From Solirubrobacterales bacterium (GTDB lineage Bacteria; Actinomycetota; Thermoleophilia; Solirubrobacterales; Solirubrobacteraceae), in NCBI GenBank assembly GCA_003151895.1, contig PLYX01000229.1:1-30540 (forward strand): 30,540 bases of DNA. The letters are read 5' to 3'. Below the pieces are notes generated by a model. It was not told the origin of the DNA and did not search any database. It worked only from the letters and a program-made list of their open reading frames with translations. The number at the start of each line of letters is the position of its first letter. Within the stretch, counting starts at the first letter, position 1. This document shows, piece by piece, positions 18,308 to 26,380 of the stretch. Position numbers and translations under genes: made by a program.

Positions 18308-19669
18308 ATCACGCCTGGCAGGTGCTCTCAGCCGCCCTGAGCTGGGCCGCCGCCTCGCAATTGGTGGGCGAGATCCAGACCAACGGCGCCATCCTGGCCA
18401 ACGAGCCGCGCGTCAATCACCGCCGCTCGGCTCGACGAGGCGGCACGGGCTACGCCCCGGCCGCTCGCCGTCGCAGCTCGCGGACCGCAAGCTGGGCGCT
18501 CTCGCCGCAGGCCGTGGAGGCGATCCGCGCGCAGATGCTTCTGCCGGTCGCGGGCCGGGAGGAGATCCTCGCGCTCCGGGACGCTGTGATCGTGAGCCTG
18601 CAGTACGGGCTTTGCGCTCGCAACCAGGAGGTCTGGGGGCTGCGCTGGCGCTCTGTGCACCAAACGTTCGCGGAGGTCGTCGAGGTGATCTACCATGGGC
18701 AGCTCGATGAATGGGGCAAGACCGAGCACAGCGCCCAGCGACGGACCGCCATCCCAGGCATCCTCGTGGAGGATCTGGATGAGTGGCGGGCGGCGCTGAG
18801 GAGCTGGGGGCATCCGGCCCGCGATGTCGACTTCGTCATCCCCGGGGGACCTCGGTTGCGCGCGCCACCGGGCCCGCAAGCTTCGCACAGGCGCCCCCTA
18901 CCTCACCGAGGGCCAGGCGAAAAGATGGGGCCAGAAGTGCTTCAAAGAGGCCGTCGGGCAGGTCGCTGAGATGCCGGAGTTCGCGGACATTCTCGGCACC
19001 ACTCCCTACGCGCTGCGCCGCGGCGGCATCTCGCTGCGACTTCGAGCAGAGGATCCGCAGACGGTGGCGAAGGAGTGCGGCACGAGCCTGAAGATGCTAA
19101 GCGCCCACTACGCGTTCGCGATCGACGACCTGCGGCGATTCGGGCCACGGTCGGTCGACGTCGAGTGGCGCGCCGCACGCGCCGCGCGAGCAGAACTTCA
19201 GACGCAAGAGCGAGCGCGGCATCGGCGCAAGCTCTTTGCCTGGTTCGCTGCCCGCGGGAGAGCCTCTCGCGTGCCCGTAGCCGACGCCCTCAAAGGACTT
19301 GCCCGCAAGGGCCGCATCCTCGCCGTCTGGCAGGGCGAAACTCTCGTGGCCGCATGTGCATGGCACCTGCACGACACAGGGCCACCGGTCATCTTTGACC
19401 TCGGAGCGCGCCCCGATCTCCCGGCACGCCAGCAGCGACGAGCCTGCATGGCGCTGCTGGCCTGCCTGCGAGACATTGCGCAGGCGCTCGGCCGGAGCAC
19501 CGATGAACTGCGCTGGAGCGACCGGCCGCTGGACCGTGTGCCCGGCTTGCGGCAACGCAACCGCTACCGCGCGCTGGTCCGCGCTCGAGCCAGCGCCATG
19601 CAATTCGTCCCGCTACGCCCCAGACCCAAGTTCTGGCGCGGACGCTGGGCGGCCAAGCGAAGCTTCTAG
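18301..19669 (+). pseudogene. Tyrosine recombinase/integrase, 5'-truncated and frameshifted, with extra C-terminal domain
   Basis: From inside the tRNA-Thr scar the frame reads 'ARDHAWQVLSAALSWAAASQ', the middle of an integrase core-binding domain. Then come 'LSPQAVEAIRAQML', 'CARNQEVWGLRW' (first catalytic Arg), 'WGKTEHSAQRRTAIPG' (beta-hairpin Lys), a break at the G-run 18844-18848, and in the +1 frame 'RKLRTGAPYLTEGQAKRWG', 'TPYALRRGGISLRL' (second Arg; His replaced by Tyr) and 'TSLKMLSAHYAF' (catalytic Tyr). Removing one G joins both parts. The first ~100 residues are missing. After the recombinase, ~150 further residues ('GRILAVWQGETLVAACAWHL', 'VIFDLGARPDLPARQQRRAC') form an extra domain, faintly GNAT-like. 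Confidence 0.75.
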
Positions 19670-20274
19670 GCACCCTCGCCGAGCATCCGCTGAAACTCGG
19701 CCGTCCCAGGAGTGTCCGCGTGAGCAGCTATCGCCTCCGAGGCGGCGCTCTCGCTCACAGGCTCGATCTCCCCGGCGGGCAGTCGCGGCATCCAATCGAC
19801 CAGACCGTAGGTCAGCTCACGCAGCCCACGCTGGCCACGAGCGAGGAGCCACTGCGCTGGCGTAGCGCCGCGCAGGTTCGGCAACCCCGTGCTCACCCAC
19901 CCCCCGACCTGAAGGTCATCACGCAGATACGGTCGGGCCTCCTCGCACAACTCCAGCGCCAGAGCGACCTGCGCCGCCTTCTTGACCTGCGGGCGCACAA
20001 CCTCGCGTCCCCGCCACCCCGCGACGGTCGCCTCATTCCAGCCAAGCGCACCGGCCAACAGCACGTCGCGTCCGAAGAATGCATACAAGCGCGCAAAGGC
20101 ATCCAACGCGAACGTCGCCTGAGCCGACGGCGCCCGCCGCGACGCACCGCCGCCACGCTCAGGAGCGCTAGAGCGGAGCTCATTCTGGCGCCCAGCGGAG
20201 CGGCCAGCTCTACGCCGAGGGCTCGAGCGACTCGATGTCGCGGAAGAACCAGCCCTAGCTACATTAGGATTCAT
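19666..20274 (-). CDS. MbcA/ParS/Xre-type antitoxin-like protein (DUF2384-like C-terminus)
   Basis: This 202-residue protein has a basic, disordered N-terminus, a helical HTH-like part 'LYAFFGRDVLLAGALGWNEA' with 'TVAGWRGREVVRPQVKKAAQ', and then 'VGGWVSTGLPNLRGATPAQW' with 'LLARGQRGLRELTYGLVDW'. The last part resembles the toxin-binding 'W......L.G.TP..wL..G' motif of MbcA/ParS (DUF2384) antitoxins, which pair with RES toxins that degrade NAD+. No RES gene is next to it; the - strand downstream side is the integrase. The gene starts leaderless with ATG 20274. Its 3' end overlaps the integrase end by 4 bases. Confidence 0.55.
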   Translation of the reverse strand: MNPNVARAGSSATSSRSSPRRRAGRSAGRQNELRSSAPERGGGASRRAPSAQATFALDAFARLYAFFGRDVLLAGALGWNEATVAGWRGREVVRPQVKKAAQVALALELCEEARPYLRDDLQVGGWVSTGLPNLRGATPAQWLLARGQRGLRELTYGLVDWMPRLPAGEIEPVSESAASEAIAAHADTPGTAEFQRMLGEGA

Positions 20275-20281
20275 TGATAGG

Positions 20282-20287
20282 AGTGTA
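20282..20287 (-). promoter_or_regulatory. -10 box of the MbcA/ParS-like gene (leaderless)
   Basis: TACACT on the - strand lies exactly 7 bases before ATG 20274. The surrounding stretch (about 20260-20295) is AT-richer than its neighbours. Confidence 0.5.
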
Positions 20288-20374
20288 GCACAGGCGAAGC
20301 CCGGGTCAGCCGTCGCGATCGGCGAGTCCGCCCGCAGCCTGATCGACCACGGCGCCCGACAGCCACCTCACGCT

Positions 20375-20400
20375 CGCTACCGCTAGGTCAAGCGGTAGCG
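20375..20400. terminator. Perfect hairpin overlapping the end of the small - strand gene
   Basis: CGCTACCGCT (20375-20384), a 6-base loop, AGCGGTAGCG (20391-20400). The stop codon of the - strand frame 20383-20580 lies in it, which fits a terminator for that gene and supports its reality. Confidence 0.5.
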
Positions 20401-20580
20401 CGGCTTCGCGGACGCGAGACGCTCGAAGGTCGTCCGGAGCAGGCACGGAGCAGGCACGTCAGGCTCAACTTCCGACACGACTGCTTTGGGTGGAACAGGA
20501 GCACTCTCCGCTTGAGGCTCTTGCGCGTTACAGGGCGACTCAGCGCGTCGCGGGGGGAGCGCGTCGTCCGGGAGGTACAT
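20383..20580 (-). CDS. Small protein of unknown function
   Basis: A 65-codon frame starting 'MYLPDDALPPRRAESPCNAQ', rich in Pro and Glu ('ESAPVPPKAVVSEVEPDVP') and ending 'TTFERLASAKPRYRLT'. GGGGGAG lies 4-5 bases before the ATG, a good Shine-Dalgarno, and a perfect hairpin covers the stop. An in-frame ATG at 20634 would add 18 residues. No family is recognised. It could also be a remnant of the decayed element. Confidence 0.4.
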   Translation of the reverse strand: MYLPDDALPPRRAESPCNAQEPQAESAPVPPKAVVSEVEPDVPAPCLLRTTFERLASAKPRYRLT

Positions 20581-20766
20581 CGTGCTCCCCCGAAGGTGCG
20601 CCGGCCGGTACGAGGGCCTACGAGGTCGCTCCATGATCGTGGCGTTCTGATACGTTCCGGGGGTACCCTTTTCGGCGCTGAGCGGAGGAAAACTCGCGAT
20701 AACTGCGCGGTGATGCGTAGGCAACGCCGGTGTCAGAGCAGTTTCGGAACGCCGGGGCCGCCCACG

Positions 20767-20907
20767 ATGAACGCAGCCAACGACAACGCCGCTCCGAAAG
20801 GTTTTCGCGGGTGGTGGGCATCTCCCCCGCGACCCGGCATGCAACGCCTGATCAATCCATGGGAGTACCGCCACCGCCGCGCCTTTGGGGTCACGCGTAG
20901 ACGCTAG
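20767..20907 (+). pseudogene. N-terminal remnant of a small actinobacterial membrane protein
   Basis: The 46-codon frame 'MNAANDNAAPKGFRGWWASP' continues 'PRPGMQRLINPWEYRHRRAF' and 'GVTRRR'. I recognise 'RLI.PWEYRH.R..G..R' as the start of small actinobacterial membrane proteins in which 2-3 membrane helices follow. Here a stop comes at once, and the next sequence is the 3' end of the - strand secreted-protein gene (overlap of 4 bases). The gene therefore seems cut off before its membrane part. The region 20581-20766 shows no other gene. Confidence 0.45.
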
Positions 20908-22376
20908 CCGGGTTCGTAGTCGGCGACTTCGAGCAGTTCCCCGTTCTTTTTGTTGTACCCGGTCCAGGCTGCCGTGGCTTTGTCGCCATCGGCGAGCGCG
21001 AGGGTGGTGTTCGCGGCTCGTTCGGAGAAACGTTCGGGTAGAAGTGTCACGGGTTTCTGCCACGTCGTGGCGCCGACCGGCTCCAGCGAGGTAACGATGC
21101 GCCTGAATTCGGGCGGCGTGCCGATCCCGGTCCCCCACAGGGCCATCAGATCTCCATCGGGGGCCGAAGCCAATTGCAACGCCTCTCCGTCTTGCGGGGG
21201 CGACAGCCTGACTGGAGGGCTCCAGCCGCCTCCGGCTGGGTGGGTGGCGAATTCGGCGGTCAGGCCTTCAGTTTCACTCAGCGGTGGCGGCGGTTCGTAG
21301 TGTGTGAACAGCGCCGTCGCCTCGCCGTCAGGAGCGATCGCCACTGACGGGGAGTAGCCCTGCAGTCCGGGGACGTCCCCGAGCAGCTTCGTGGGACCCG
21401 TGAAGCCGCTCCCCGCCTGACGCGTCGCGGCTTCGAGCGGCCCCGGCCCTGGATCCTCGTTGCCGTTTGGGACGCCGTCCCTCTGACCCCAGCTGAGCAC
21501 CGCATCGCCACGGCCGTCAGCTGCGAGGTCGAGCCTTTCCGCGTGACCACCTTCGCTTCCCTCTGTCGGAGAGAGAACCTGTCGAGGGAACTCGGGTTTG
21601 TCGTCAGATCCCAGGACAAGCGCTTCGACCCACTTGTGGGCGCCTCTGCGGGTACCGTTGGTCCAGGCGAGGATGGTTTCCCCGCTTTCGTCCCGGGCCA
21701 CCTCCAATTCAGAGCCGTGACCGATCGGGAGCACGAGGACCGGGTGGCGCCAGCGCCCGCCGGGACGGTGCGTGGCGAGCGCAATGTACTCCCGGCCAGC
21801 GTGTCTGACCCTATACGCAACCGTCGCGTTGCCGCTGTCGTTCAACGCGATCGCCGGATCGGGCGCGAACCGGCCATCGTCTTTGACGCTTTCCAAACCG
21901 GAGGCGAGCACGACGGTGCGCCCCCAGCGGCCGTCCGCGCGGTGGATCTTGACATCGAGCGCAGTGCGCAAGGTGTCGCTCCTGTCCTTGCGTGTTGACT
22001 GCGACCAGACCACGATCGCTTCTCCGTGCGCGTCCATGACGACGTTTGGTCCCGTGACCCCGTGGTGCCCCGATGTCAGGCGCACCGACGCCGACCACCG
22101 CCCTCCCGGGCTGCGGGTGGAGGCTTCGACGAAGACTGGTGGGAGCCCGTGGAGAGCATACTGCCACACCACCACGGCGCTCCCCGTCTCATCCCTGGCG
22201 ACTCTCGCTTCGTCCAGTTCCCCCGCGTTCCCTCCGATGGTGTCGACGATCCGCTGCGGAGCGCTCCAGGCGGCGGACGCCGGGCTCACGAACGCAACCG
22301 AGCAGACGATCGCGCTGACCACGCCAACCAGAACCCGGGCTGTAATCCCATTCCTCTGTCGTGGCATCCGTGTCAC
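20904..22376 (-). CDS. Secreted repeat protein, beta-propeller-like
   Basis: This ~490-residue protein has a signal peptide ('VLVGVVSAIVCSVAFVSPAS', cleavage near 'ASA') and a series of similar blocks: 'ETGSAVVVWQYALH', 'HGEAIVVWSQS', 'SGNATVAYRV', 'SGETILAWTNG', 'RGDAVLSWGQR', 'DGEATALFTHY', each followed by a 'GRW..PV.L' segment such as 'GGGWSPPVRLS' and 'TTWQKPVTLL'. About six to eight such units suggest a beta-propeller, like BNR/sialidase-type folds without their catalytic residues. The GTG start at 22376 overlaps the upstream stop by 4 bases (GTGA); ATG at 22367 is the alternative. It is the last gene of a four-gene secreted-protein operon. Confidence 0.75.
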   Translation of the reverse strand: MTRMPRQRNGITARVLVGVVSAIVCSVAFVSPASAAWSAPQRIVDTIGGNAGELDEARVARDETGSAVVVWQYALHGLPPVFVEASTRSPGGRWSASVRLTSGHHGVTGPNVVMDAHGEAIVVWSQSTRKDRSDTLRTALDVKIHRADGRWGRTVVLASGLESVKDDGRFAPDPAIALNDSGNATVAYRVRHAGREYIALATHRPGGRWRHPVLVLPIGHGSELEVARDESGETILAWTNGTRRGAHKWVEALVLGSDDKPEFPRQVLSPTEGSEGGHAERLDLAADGRGDAVLSWGQRDGVPNGNEDPGPGPLEAATRQAGSGFTGPTKLLGDVPGLQGYSPSVAIAPDGEATALFTHYEPPPPLSETEGLTAEFATHPAGGGWSPPVRLSPPQDGEALQLASAPDGDLMALWGTGIGTPPEFRRIVTSLEPVGATTWQKPVTLLPERFSERAANTTLALADGDKATAAWTGYNKKNGELLEVADYEPG

Positions 22377-22939
22377 CGCCCGCGCTTCTTCGAGCAGCCG
22401 AAGGCCTTTTCGTAAGGCAGGTCCGTTTGATTGAGAAGTACCCCGTTGGGCTTTCGTACGCTCCTTCCCATTTTGCGGGTTCGTACCCGTGTGCGGGTGT
22501 TGATCACCGCTCGCCCGTGGATCACGAGCGACACGCTCACAAGTTCCCCAATGCGAGGCTGATGTTCGTGCGCGTTGACTTCGATCGTTTCTATGTAGCA
22601 GTGTCTGCTCGTATCGTCGCCCATTGTTTCCGTGCTGCCTTCGTCATGGACGTGATCTACCGAGAGATACGCCGCGAACAGACGCGGGCCGCCTTCTTCT
22701 TCCCCTTCGAACTTTCCCCGCGGAGCAAAGGGCAATGCTCGATTGAGCCGGAAATAAGAGACGAATCCGGAAATCGGCTTGCCATCCGCCGCCACCTGTC
22801 GTGTGATCGTGAGGTCCTCGAACTTATAGCCCGACGCGGGCTGCGCACGTGACCTCACCGATTTCTCGGCCGGCACCGCCCCCGGAGACACCAGCAAGAG
22901 CGCGGCCGCTAGAAGGAGAAGTGTGACTCCTCCGCGCAT
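22373..22939 (-). CDS. Secreted protein of unknown function
   Basis: This 188-residue protein has a clear signal peptide 'MRGGVTLLLLAAALLLVSPG' with cleavage near 'VPA'. The mature part contains 'ASGYKFEDLTITRQVAADGK', 'RGKFEGEEEGGPRLFAAYLS', 'HCYIETIEVNAHEHQ' and 'LVIHGRAVINTRTRVRTRKM', and ends basic ('GCSKKRGR'). Two cysteines may form a disulfide. No family is recognised. It lies 77 bases behind the gene at 23017-24444 on the same strand; that gap (22940-23016) is AT-rich and may hold a second promoter. It overlaps the next gene by 4 bases if that gene uses GTG. Confidence 0.7.
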   Translation of the reverse strand: MRGGVTLLLLAAALLLVSPGAVPAEKSVRSRAQPASGYKFEDLTITRQVAADGKPISGFVSYFRLNRALPFAPRGKFEGEEEGGPRLFAAYLSVDHVHDEGSTETMGDDTSRHCYIETIEVNAHEHQPRIGELVSVSLVIHGRAVINTRTRVRTRKMGRSVRKPNGVLLNQTDLPYEKAFGCSKKRGR

Positions 22940-23016
22940 ATGTGTCAGTTTGCGTATTTTCGGCAGGGTTTTATAGTTTATAGTATGCAAACCGTCATGC
23001 CTTCGTCCGCAGGCGT

Positions 23017-24444
23017 TCATGGTGTGTAGCGGATGAGATATTGAGCTGCGCCTTCGTCGCATGTGATGTAGAAGAGGGCGTACCCGGTGGGGCTTGTGGC
23101 TATGGGTTGGGAGTTGATCGTTTCTCGCCCGTTGTCCAGTTCGCAGCCTTTGAGGTGTGGGGCGAGCGGGCGCGGGGGTCCGAAGCGATGGCCTGACCGC
23201 GCGGTGACTGCGACTATTTCGTCGGCGTTCTGGTTGTGGATGACGGGACGTCGGTAGATGATCACCGCGTCGCCGTGAGAGTCCGCAAAGGCTTGCGGGT
23301 GACTTCCGAACCCGAGTGCCTGGGGTGCTCCGAACCGCCCGGATACGCTCCCGCGCTGGACGTAGAGGTGACCTTCTTCGACGAAGTGAAAGGACTTCGC
23401 CCAGACGGCCATCAGGAAGTGATGTCCGCCGGCGAGCGTCGCTTCGATCGCTTCGTTGATAAAGGAAATTTGGCGCGGGCGTCCGAAGGGTCCACCCGCT
23501 CTGCTGCTCATCATCATCAACCTGCTGCGCGAGCAGCGAGAGCACGTCTGCGGGCGTCCTTCTGGATAGTCCCAGAAGTACGCGAACACGGTGTCGCCCC
23601 CGGCTTGCTTTGCAAATCCGGCCGGCTCGCTCAGTCGAGGTATCCGCTGGACACCCTTCGGCCGATGAAGGGCGCCCGTGCGTGACCCGCTGACGCTGAG
23701 GACTTTGTCTCCGTCCTGTAGCCAGCTGGCGACGGGGTCGCCGTTGGGGGCGAGGCTGAGATGGGTGAGGGATATGCCTCTGGGGGCCGTTATCACCCAC
23801 GCGAGATGTAGTGGTTCTGAGAAGCGGCCGAAAGCCGCCTCGAGCTGCGTTTCATTGACTTCGGGAGGTTCACCGGGTCCGTTTTCGACTTCCTGGGGGC
23901 CTTCCCTGGTCCACAACGCCGTGATAGCCGAGGCTCCGATGACAATCGAGGGGGCTTCGAACACCTGATGATCGGGTCCGGTCTTCGCGCTTTGCTGGGC
24001 TGAGAGAACCTGGGCAACCGGGGGTTGCTGGCCGAGCTGCCAGCTGGAAAGGGCGACACGTCCACAGCATCCAGGGCCTTCGTGCTCTTTGTATTCGCGG
24101 CTGGGCACAACAGTGTCATCGCGGTACAACAGTCCGACCGCGACCCTCCCTCGCGGGTCGATCGCCACGGACTGCTTCGTCGAGGCAAAGTTGCCGGGGA
24201 TCCCGATTTCAATCGGACTGCCGAGCCCTCCTGTTGCTTCCAGCGCATAGAAGAGCGCCCCCTTTTCAGAGCCACGCACGCCGACTGCTTCACTACGGTC
24301 GTTCACCGCGAAGCGCCATTCGGTGCCCTGCGTTCCAGGCAAGCGTACGGGTGCCGAAAAGCTTCCCGCGAAAGCGGGAGCCGGCAGCATCGCCGCAAGC
24401 GCCCACAAAGGAACCGCCAGCGCTATTAGAGCTCGCCTCGCCAT
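23017..24444 (-). CDS. Secreted repeat protein, beta-propeller-like
   Basis: This 475-residue protein has a signal peptide 'MARRALIALAVPLWALAAML' with cleavage near 'AFA'. The body repeats units such as 'DRSEAVGVRGS', 'RGRVAVGLLYRDD', 'ASAITALWTREG', 'NGDPVASWLQDGD', 'GGDTVFAYFWD', 'HGDAVIIYRRP' with intervening 'FSAPVRL', 'FGRPRQIS' and 'FGAPQAL' segments, as in its neighbours. A Cys-rich loop 'TCSRCSRSR' and a 'GPGCCGR' loop occur in the middle. The ATG at 24444 follows GAAGGA at a spacing of 5. It follows the upstream gene by 37 bases in the same operon. Confidence 0.75.
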   Translation of the reverse strand: MARRALIALAVPLWALAAMLPAPAFAGSFSAPVRLPGTQGTEWRFAVNDRSEAVGVRGSEKGALFYALEATGGLGSPIEIGIPGNFASTKQSVAIDPRGRVAVGLLYRDDTVVPSREYKEHEGPGCCGRVALSSWQLGQQPPVAQVLSAQQSAKTGPDHQVFEAPSIVIGASAITALWTREGPQEVENGPGEPPEVNETQLEAAFGRFSEPLHLAWVITAPRGISLTHLSLAPNGDPVASWLQDGDKVLSVSGSRTGALHRPKGVQRIPRLSEPAGFAKQAGGDTVFAYFWDYPEGRPQTCSRCSRSRLMMMSSRAGGPFGRPRQISFINEAIEATLAGGHHFLMAVWAKSFHFVEEGHLYVQRGSVSGRFGAPQALGFGSHPQAFADSHGDAVIIYRRPVIHNQNADEIVAVTARSGHRFGPPRPLAPHLKGCELDNGRETINSQPIATSPTGYALFYITCDEGAAQYLIRYTP

Positions 24445-24481
24445 CTGGTCCTTCAACACCGGCGATCTGAGAACGATTCGA

Positions 24482-26326
24482 TCAGATCGCCGCCGTGGAT
24501 CCGATCGTCTTTTCGATCTCGGGTATGAGGCCTCGGGCTTCTGAGAGCGCGACGGGGGGATGCCCGGGTACGGTGATCGATGGTGTGGGTTCGCACGCGG
24601 ACGGATCGTCCTCGAAGGTGGCAAGGACGGGTCCGTGTTGTTGTTCTGTGAAGGTCAGGAGGAGGACTCGGTGTTTTTCGCCGACCCTCTCGTTGGGGCA
24701 ACTCTTTACTCGCCCGTCGGCTGCTTCGTCGACGGGCAAGTCGTTGACGGCTTCTGCGATCGCGTGCACGAGCGTTGAGTCGTTGATGATCACGGGCGCG
24801 GGTTCATTCGGTCCCGCCGGCTGATAGCTGGCCGTGATCGTGACCGAGTGGACGCTGGCGCCGAGCAGGGAGTAGCTCGGACGCGGCCGCTCCCATGAAG
24901 CTGCCGCGTTCACACGAACGACGAACCTGCCCGGTGCGGCGCGCGCGATGTATACGCCTACTACCCGCAGCCGCAGGACGCTGCTGTCGGTCGGGAGACT
25001 GAATTCCTCGCTCCAGTAGTTCACGGCTTCCCGTTTCTGGATTTCGGGGAGGGTTTCGTGGCCTTTCGGTGGCGTGAACGACACGTCGCCGCTGGACGAG
25101 GACTCCTCGCGTGTGCCGCGGGGCAATCGTGACGTGAGGTACGCGAACAGCTTCGCGGGCGGCGTGGAGGTAACCCAGATGGCGCTGCGCTGCACCAATT
25201 TGGCCTGTTCTTCGCTGCCCAGCACCTCCGCGGGTGTCCGCACGGACCCCAACAGCTTCCTCTCCCCCGCGGGCACGCCTCCCCTGAGCCGAGTGGCTCC
25301 CTTTCCCAGCGCGGCCAGCTTCAACGCCGAGTCCTCGGACCGGGCCGCGATCACCGCGCGCGCGCTCAGCGAGACCGGCGCTTCGCTCTGCGCAACGGCA
25401 CCCACTCGAGCGCGGCCCTGGGGGTGGCTCGCTTTACGCGCCGTGCGCACCACGGAGCAACGCTCGGACGGTTCGATGTCGACTACGTTCTGTCCCTCCG
25501 GAAAGGCGTATTCGGCGCGGGAGTAATACAGCCGGCCATCCCGGCAGCGGACGATCCGTTTCAGGATCAGCGCGCCCTTGTCAACAAAGAATTTCCCCGA
25601 CGCACAATCCGGCTTGCAGTCGTTCTGATGGATCGTCGCTGAGGCGTCTGCCTTCGGCGACCCGTAGACTTCCGAGGTCCCTTTGAAGAAATGCACTTCG
25701 GTGGCGTAGAGGTTCCCGTCGCCGCACGCGAGAGTGATCTTTTCTGGACGGAAGGTGTGGCCGCGGCAGTCCTTGTTCGCGACGTAGATCCGCTTATACC
25801 GCGAGGCTGTGGCTCCCGTCACGGGCCGCGCGCTCGGCGTCGAGGTGAGGCCGGCGGAGCAGATGGTGGATGCACCGCTCCATAGCATCCACGGCCCAAG
25901 CTTGCCGCCGGGATGTGACGGCACGCGGATGGAGAGGCGGCGGTATGCGAGCGGACCGCTGGCCGTGCAGTGGCCGAGGTTTGATGCGTGCAACTCGATG
26001 GTGACGAGCTGCGGGTAGTAGCCGCCCCGTGGCTCATAGATCGAGCTCAGCCCCCGGCCTATCGCGAGCGAGTCACCCCAACGCGTCCAGTGGATGTGGG
26101 TCACCAGACCGCTGGGATCGCCTCCGTTGAAGATCCGCGAGGGGTGCGCGTTGCCCCAGCCGGCACCCCTCGGTGCAAAGCCATGAGATCCGAGCACGAC
26201 CGCTCCCGCCGTACGCGCCGCCAGCGAGTCGGCGATAGGTCCGTGCCCCGCGGCCGAGGCAACCGCGACGAGGGCCAGAAGGCCACACGAGGCTACGCAA
26301 GCCGAGCGCCGCGTGCGTGCAGTCAT
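24482..26326 (-). CDS. Large secreted protein of unknown function, first gene of operon
   Basis: This 614-residue protein starts 'MTARTRRSACVASCGLLALV' with a signal peptide ending near 'ASAAG'. Residues ~80-270 are a Cys-rich beta domain ('NLGHCTASGPLAYRRLSIRV', 'KDCRGHTFRPEKITLACGDG', 'NDCKPDCASGKFFVDKGALI') with at least eight cysteines, followed by a linker and a second, mostly Cys-free domain ('EEFSLPTDSSVLRLRVVGVY', 'VHSVTITASYQPAGP') and 'LLLTFTEQQHGPVLATFEDD'. No family is recognised. The ATG at 26326 lies 7 bases behind TAGGGT, so it is probably leaderless. Confidence 0.75.
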   Translation of the reverse strand: MTARTRRSACVASCGLLALVAVASAAGHGPIADSLAARTAGAVVLGSHGFAPRGAGWGNAHPSRIFNGGDPSGLVTHIHWTRWGDSLAIGRGLSSIYEPRGGYYPQLVTIELHASNLGHCTASGPLAYRRLSIRVPSHPGGKLGPWMLWSGASTICSAGLTSTPSARPVTGATASRYKRIYVANKDCRGHTFRPEKITLACGDGNLYATEVHFFKGTSEVYGSPKADASATIHQNDCKPDCASGKFFVDKGALILKRIVRCRDGRLYYSRAEYAFPEGQNVVDIEPSERCSVVRTARKASHPQGRARVGAVAQSEAPVSLSARAVIAARSEDSALKLAALGKGATRLRGGVPAGERKLLGSVRTPAEVLGSEEQAKLVQRSAIWVTSTPPAKLFAYLTSRLPRGTREESSSSGDVSFTPPKGHETLPEIQKREAVNYWSEEFSLPTDSSVLRLRVVGVYIARAAPGRFVVRVNAAASWERPRPSYSLLGASVHSVTITASYQPAGPNEPAPVIINDSTLVHAIAEAVNDLPVDEAADGRVKSCPNERVGEKHRVLLLTFTEQQHGPVLATFEDDPSACEPTPSITVPGHPPVALSEARGLIPEIEKTIGSTAAI

Positions 26327-26333
26327 AAGGGCG

Positions 26334-26339
26334 ACCCTA
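26334..26339 (-). promoter_or_regulatory. -10 box of the secreted-protein operon
   Basis: TAGGGT on the - strand (TGATAGGGT context) lies exactly 7 bases before ATG 26326. It is back-to-back with the + strand -10 box at 26368-26373, so two divergent promoters share about 28 bases. Confidence 0.55.
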
Positions 26340-26367
26340 TCAGGCTCCAAGCTGCCGTGGCCTCAGT

Positions 26368-26373
26368 TAAGCT
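26368..26373 (+). promoter_or_regulatory. -10 box of the divergent secreted protein
   Basis: TAAGCT at 26368-26373 lies exactly 7 bases before GTG 26381, which is the start that gives a proper signal peptide. Together with the - strand box at 26334-26339 it forms a compact divergent promoter. Confidence 0.55.
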
Positions 26374-26380
26374 GGATCTC

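Noticed and set aside
20635..21138. Extension of the small - strand frame to 251 codons
   Set aside because: It runs through the 3' part of the secreted protein 20904-22376 in another frame and gives an Arg/His-rich sequence with no domain.
22940..23800. Extension of the secreted protein 22373-22939 to 475 residues
   Set aside because: The upstream part is out of frame with the clear secreted protein 23017-24444 and would bury the signal peptide in the middle of the product.
25988..26380. Extension of the large secreted protein upstream of 26381
   Set aside because: It overlaps the start of the divergent gene, places the signal peptide 130 residues inside, and ignores the -10 box 7 bases before GTG 26381.
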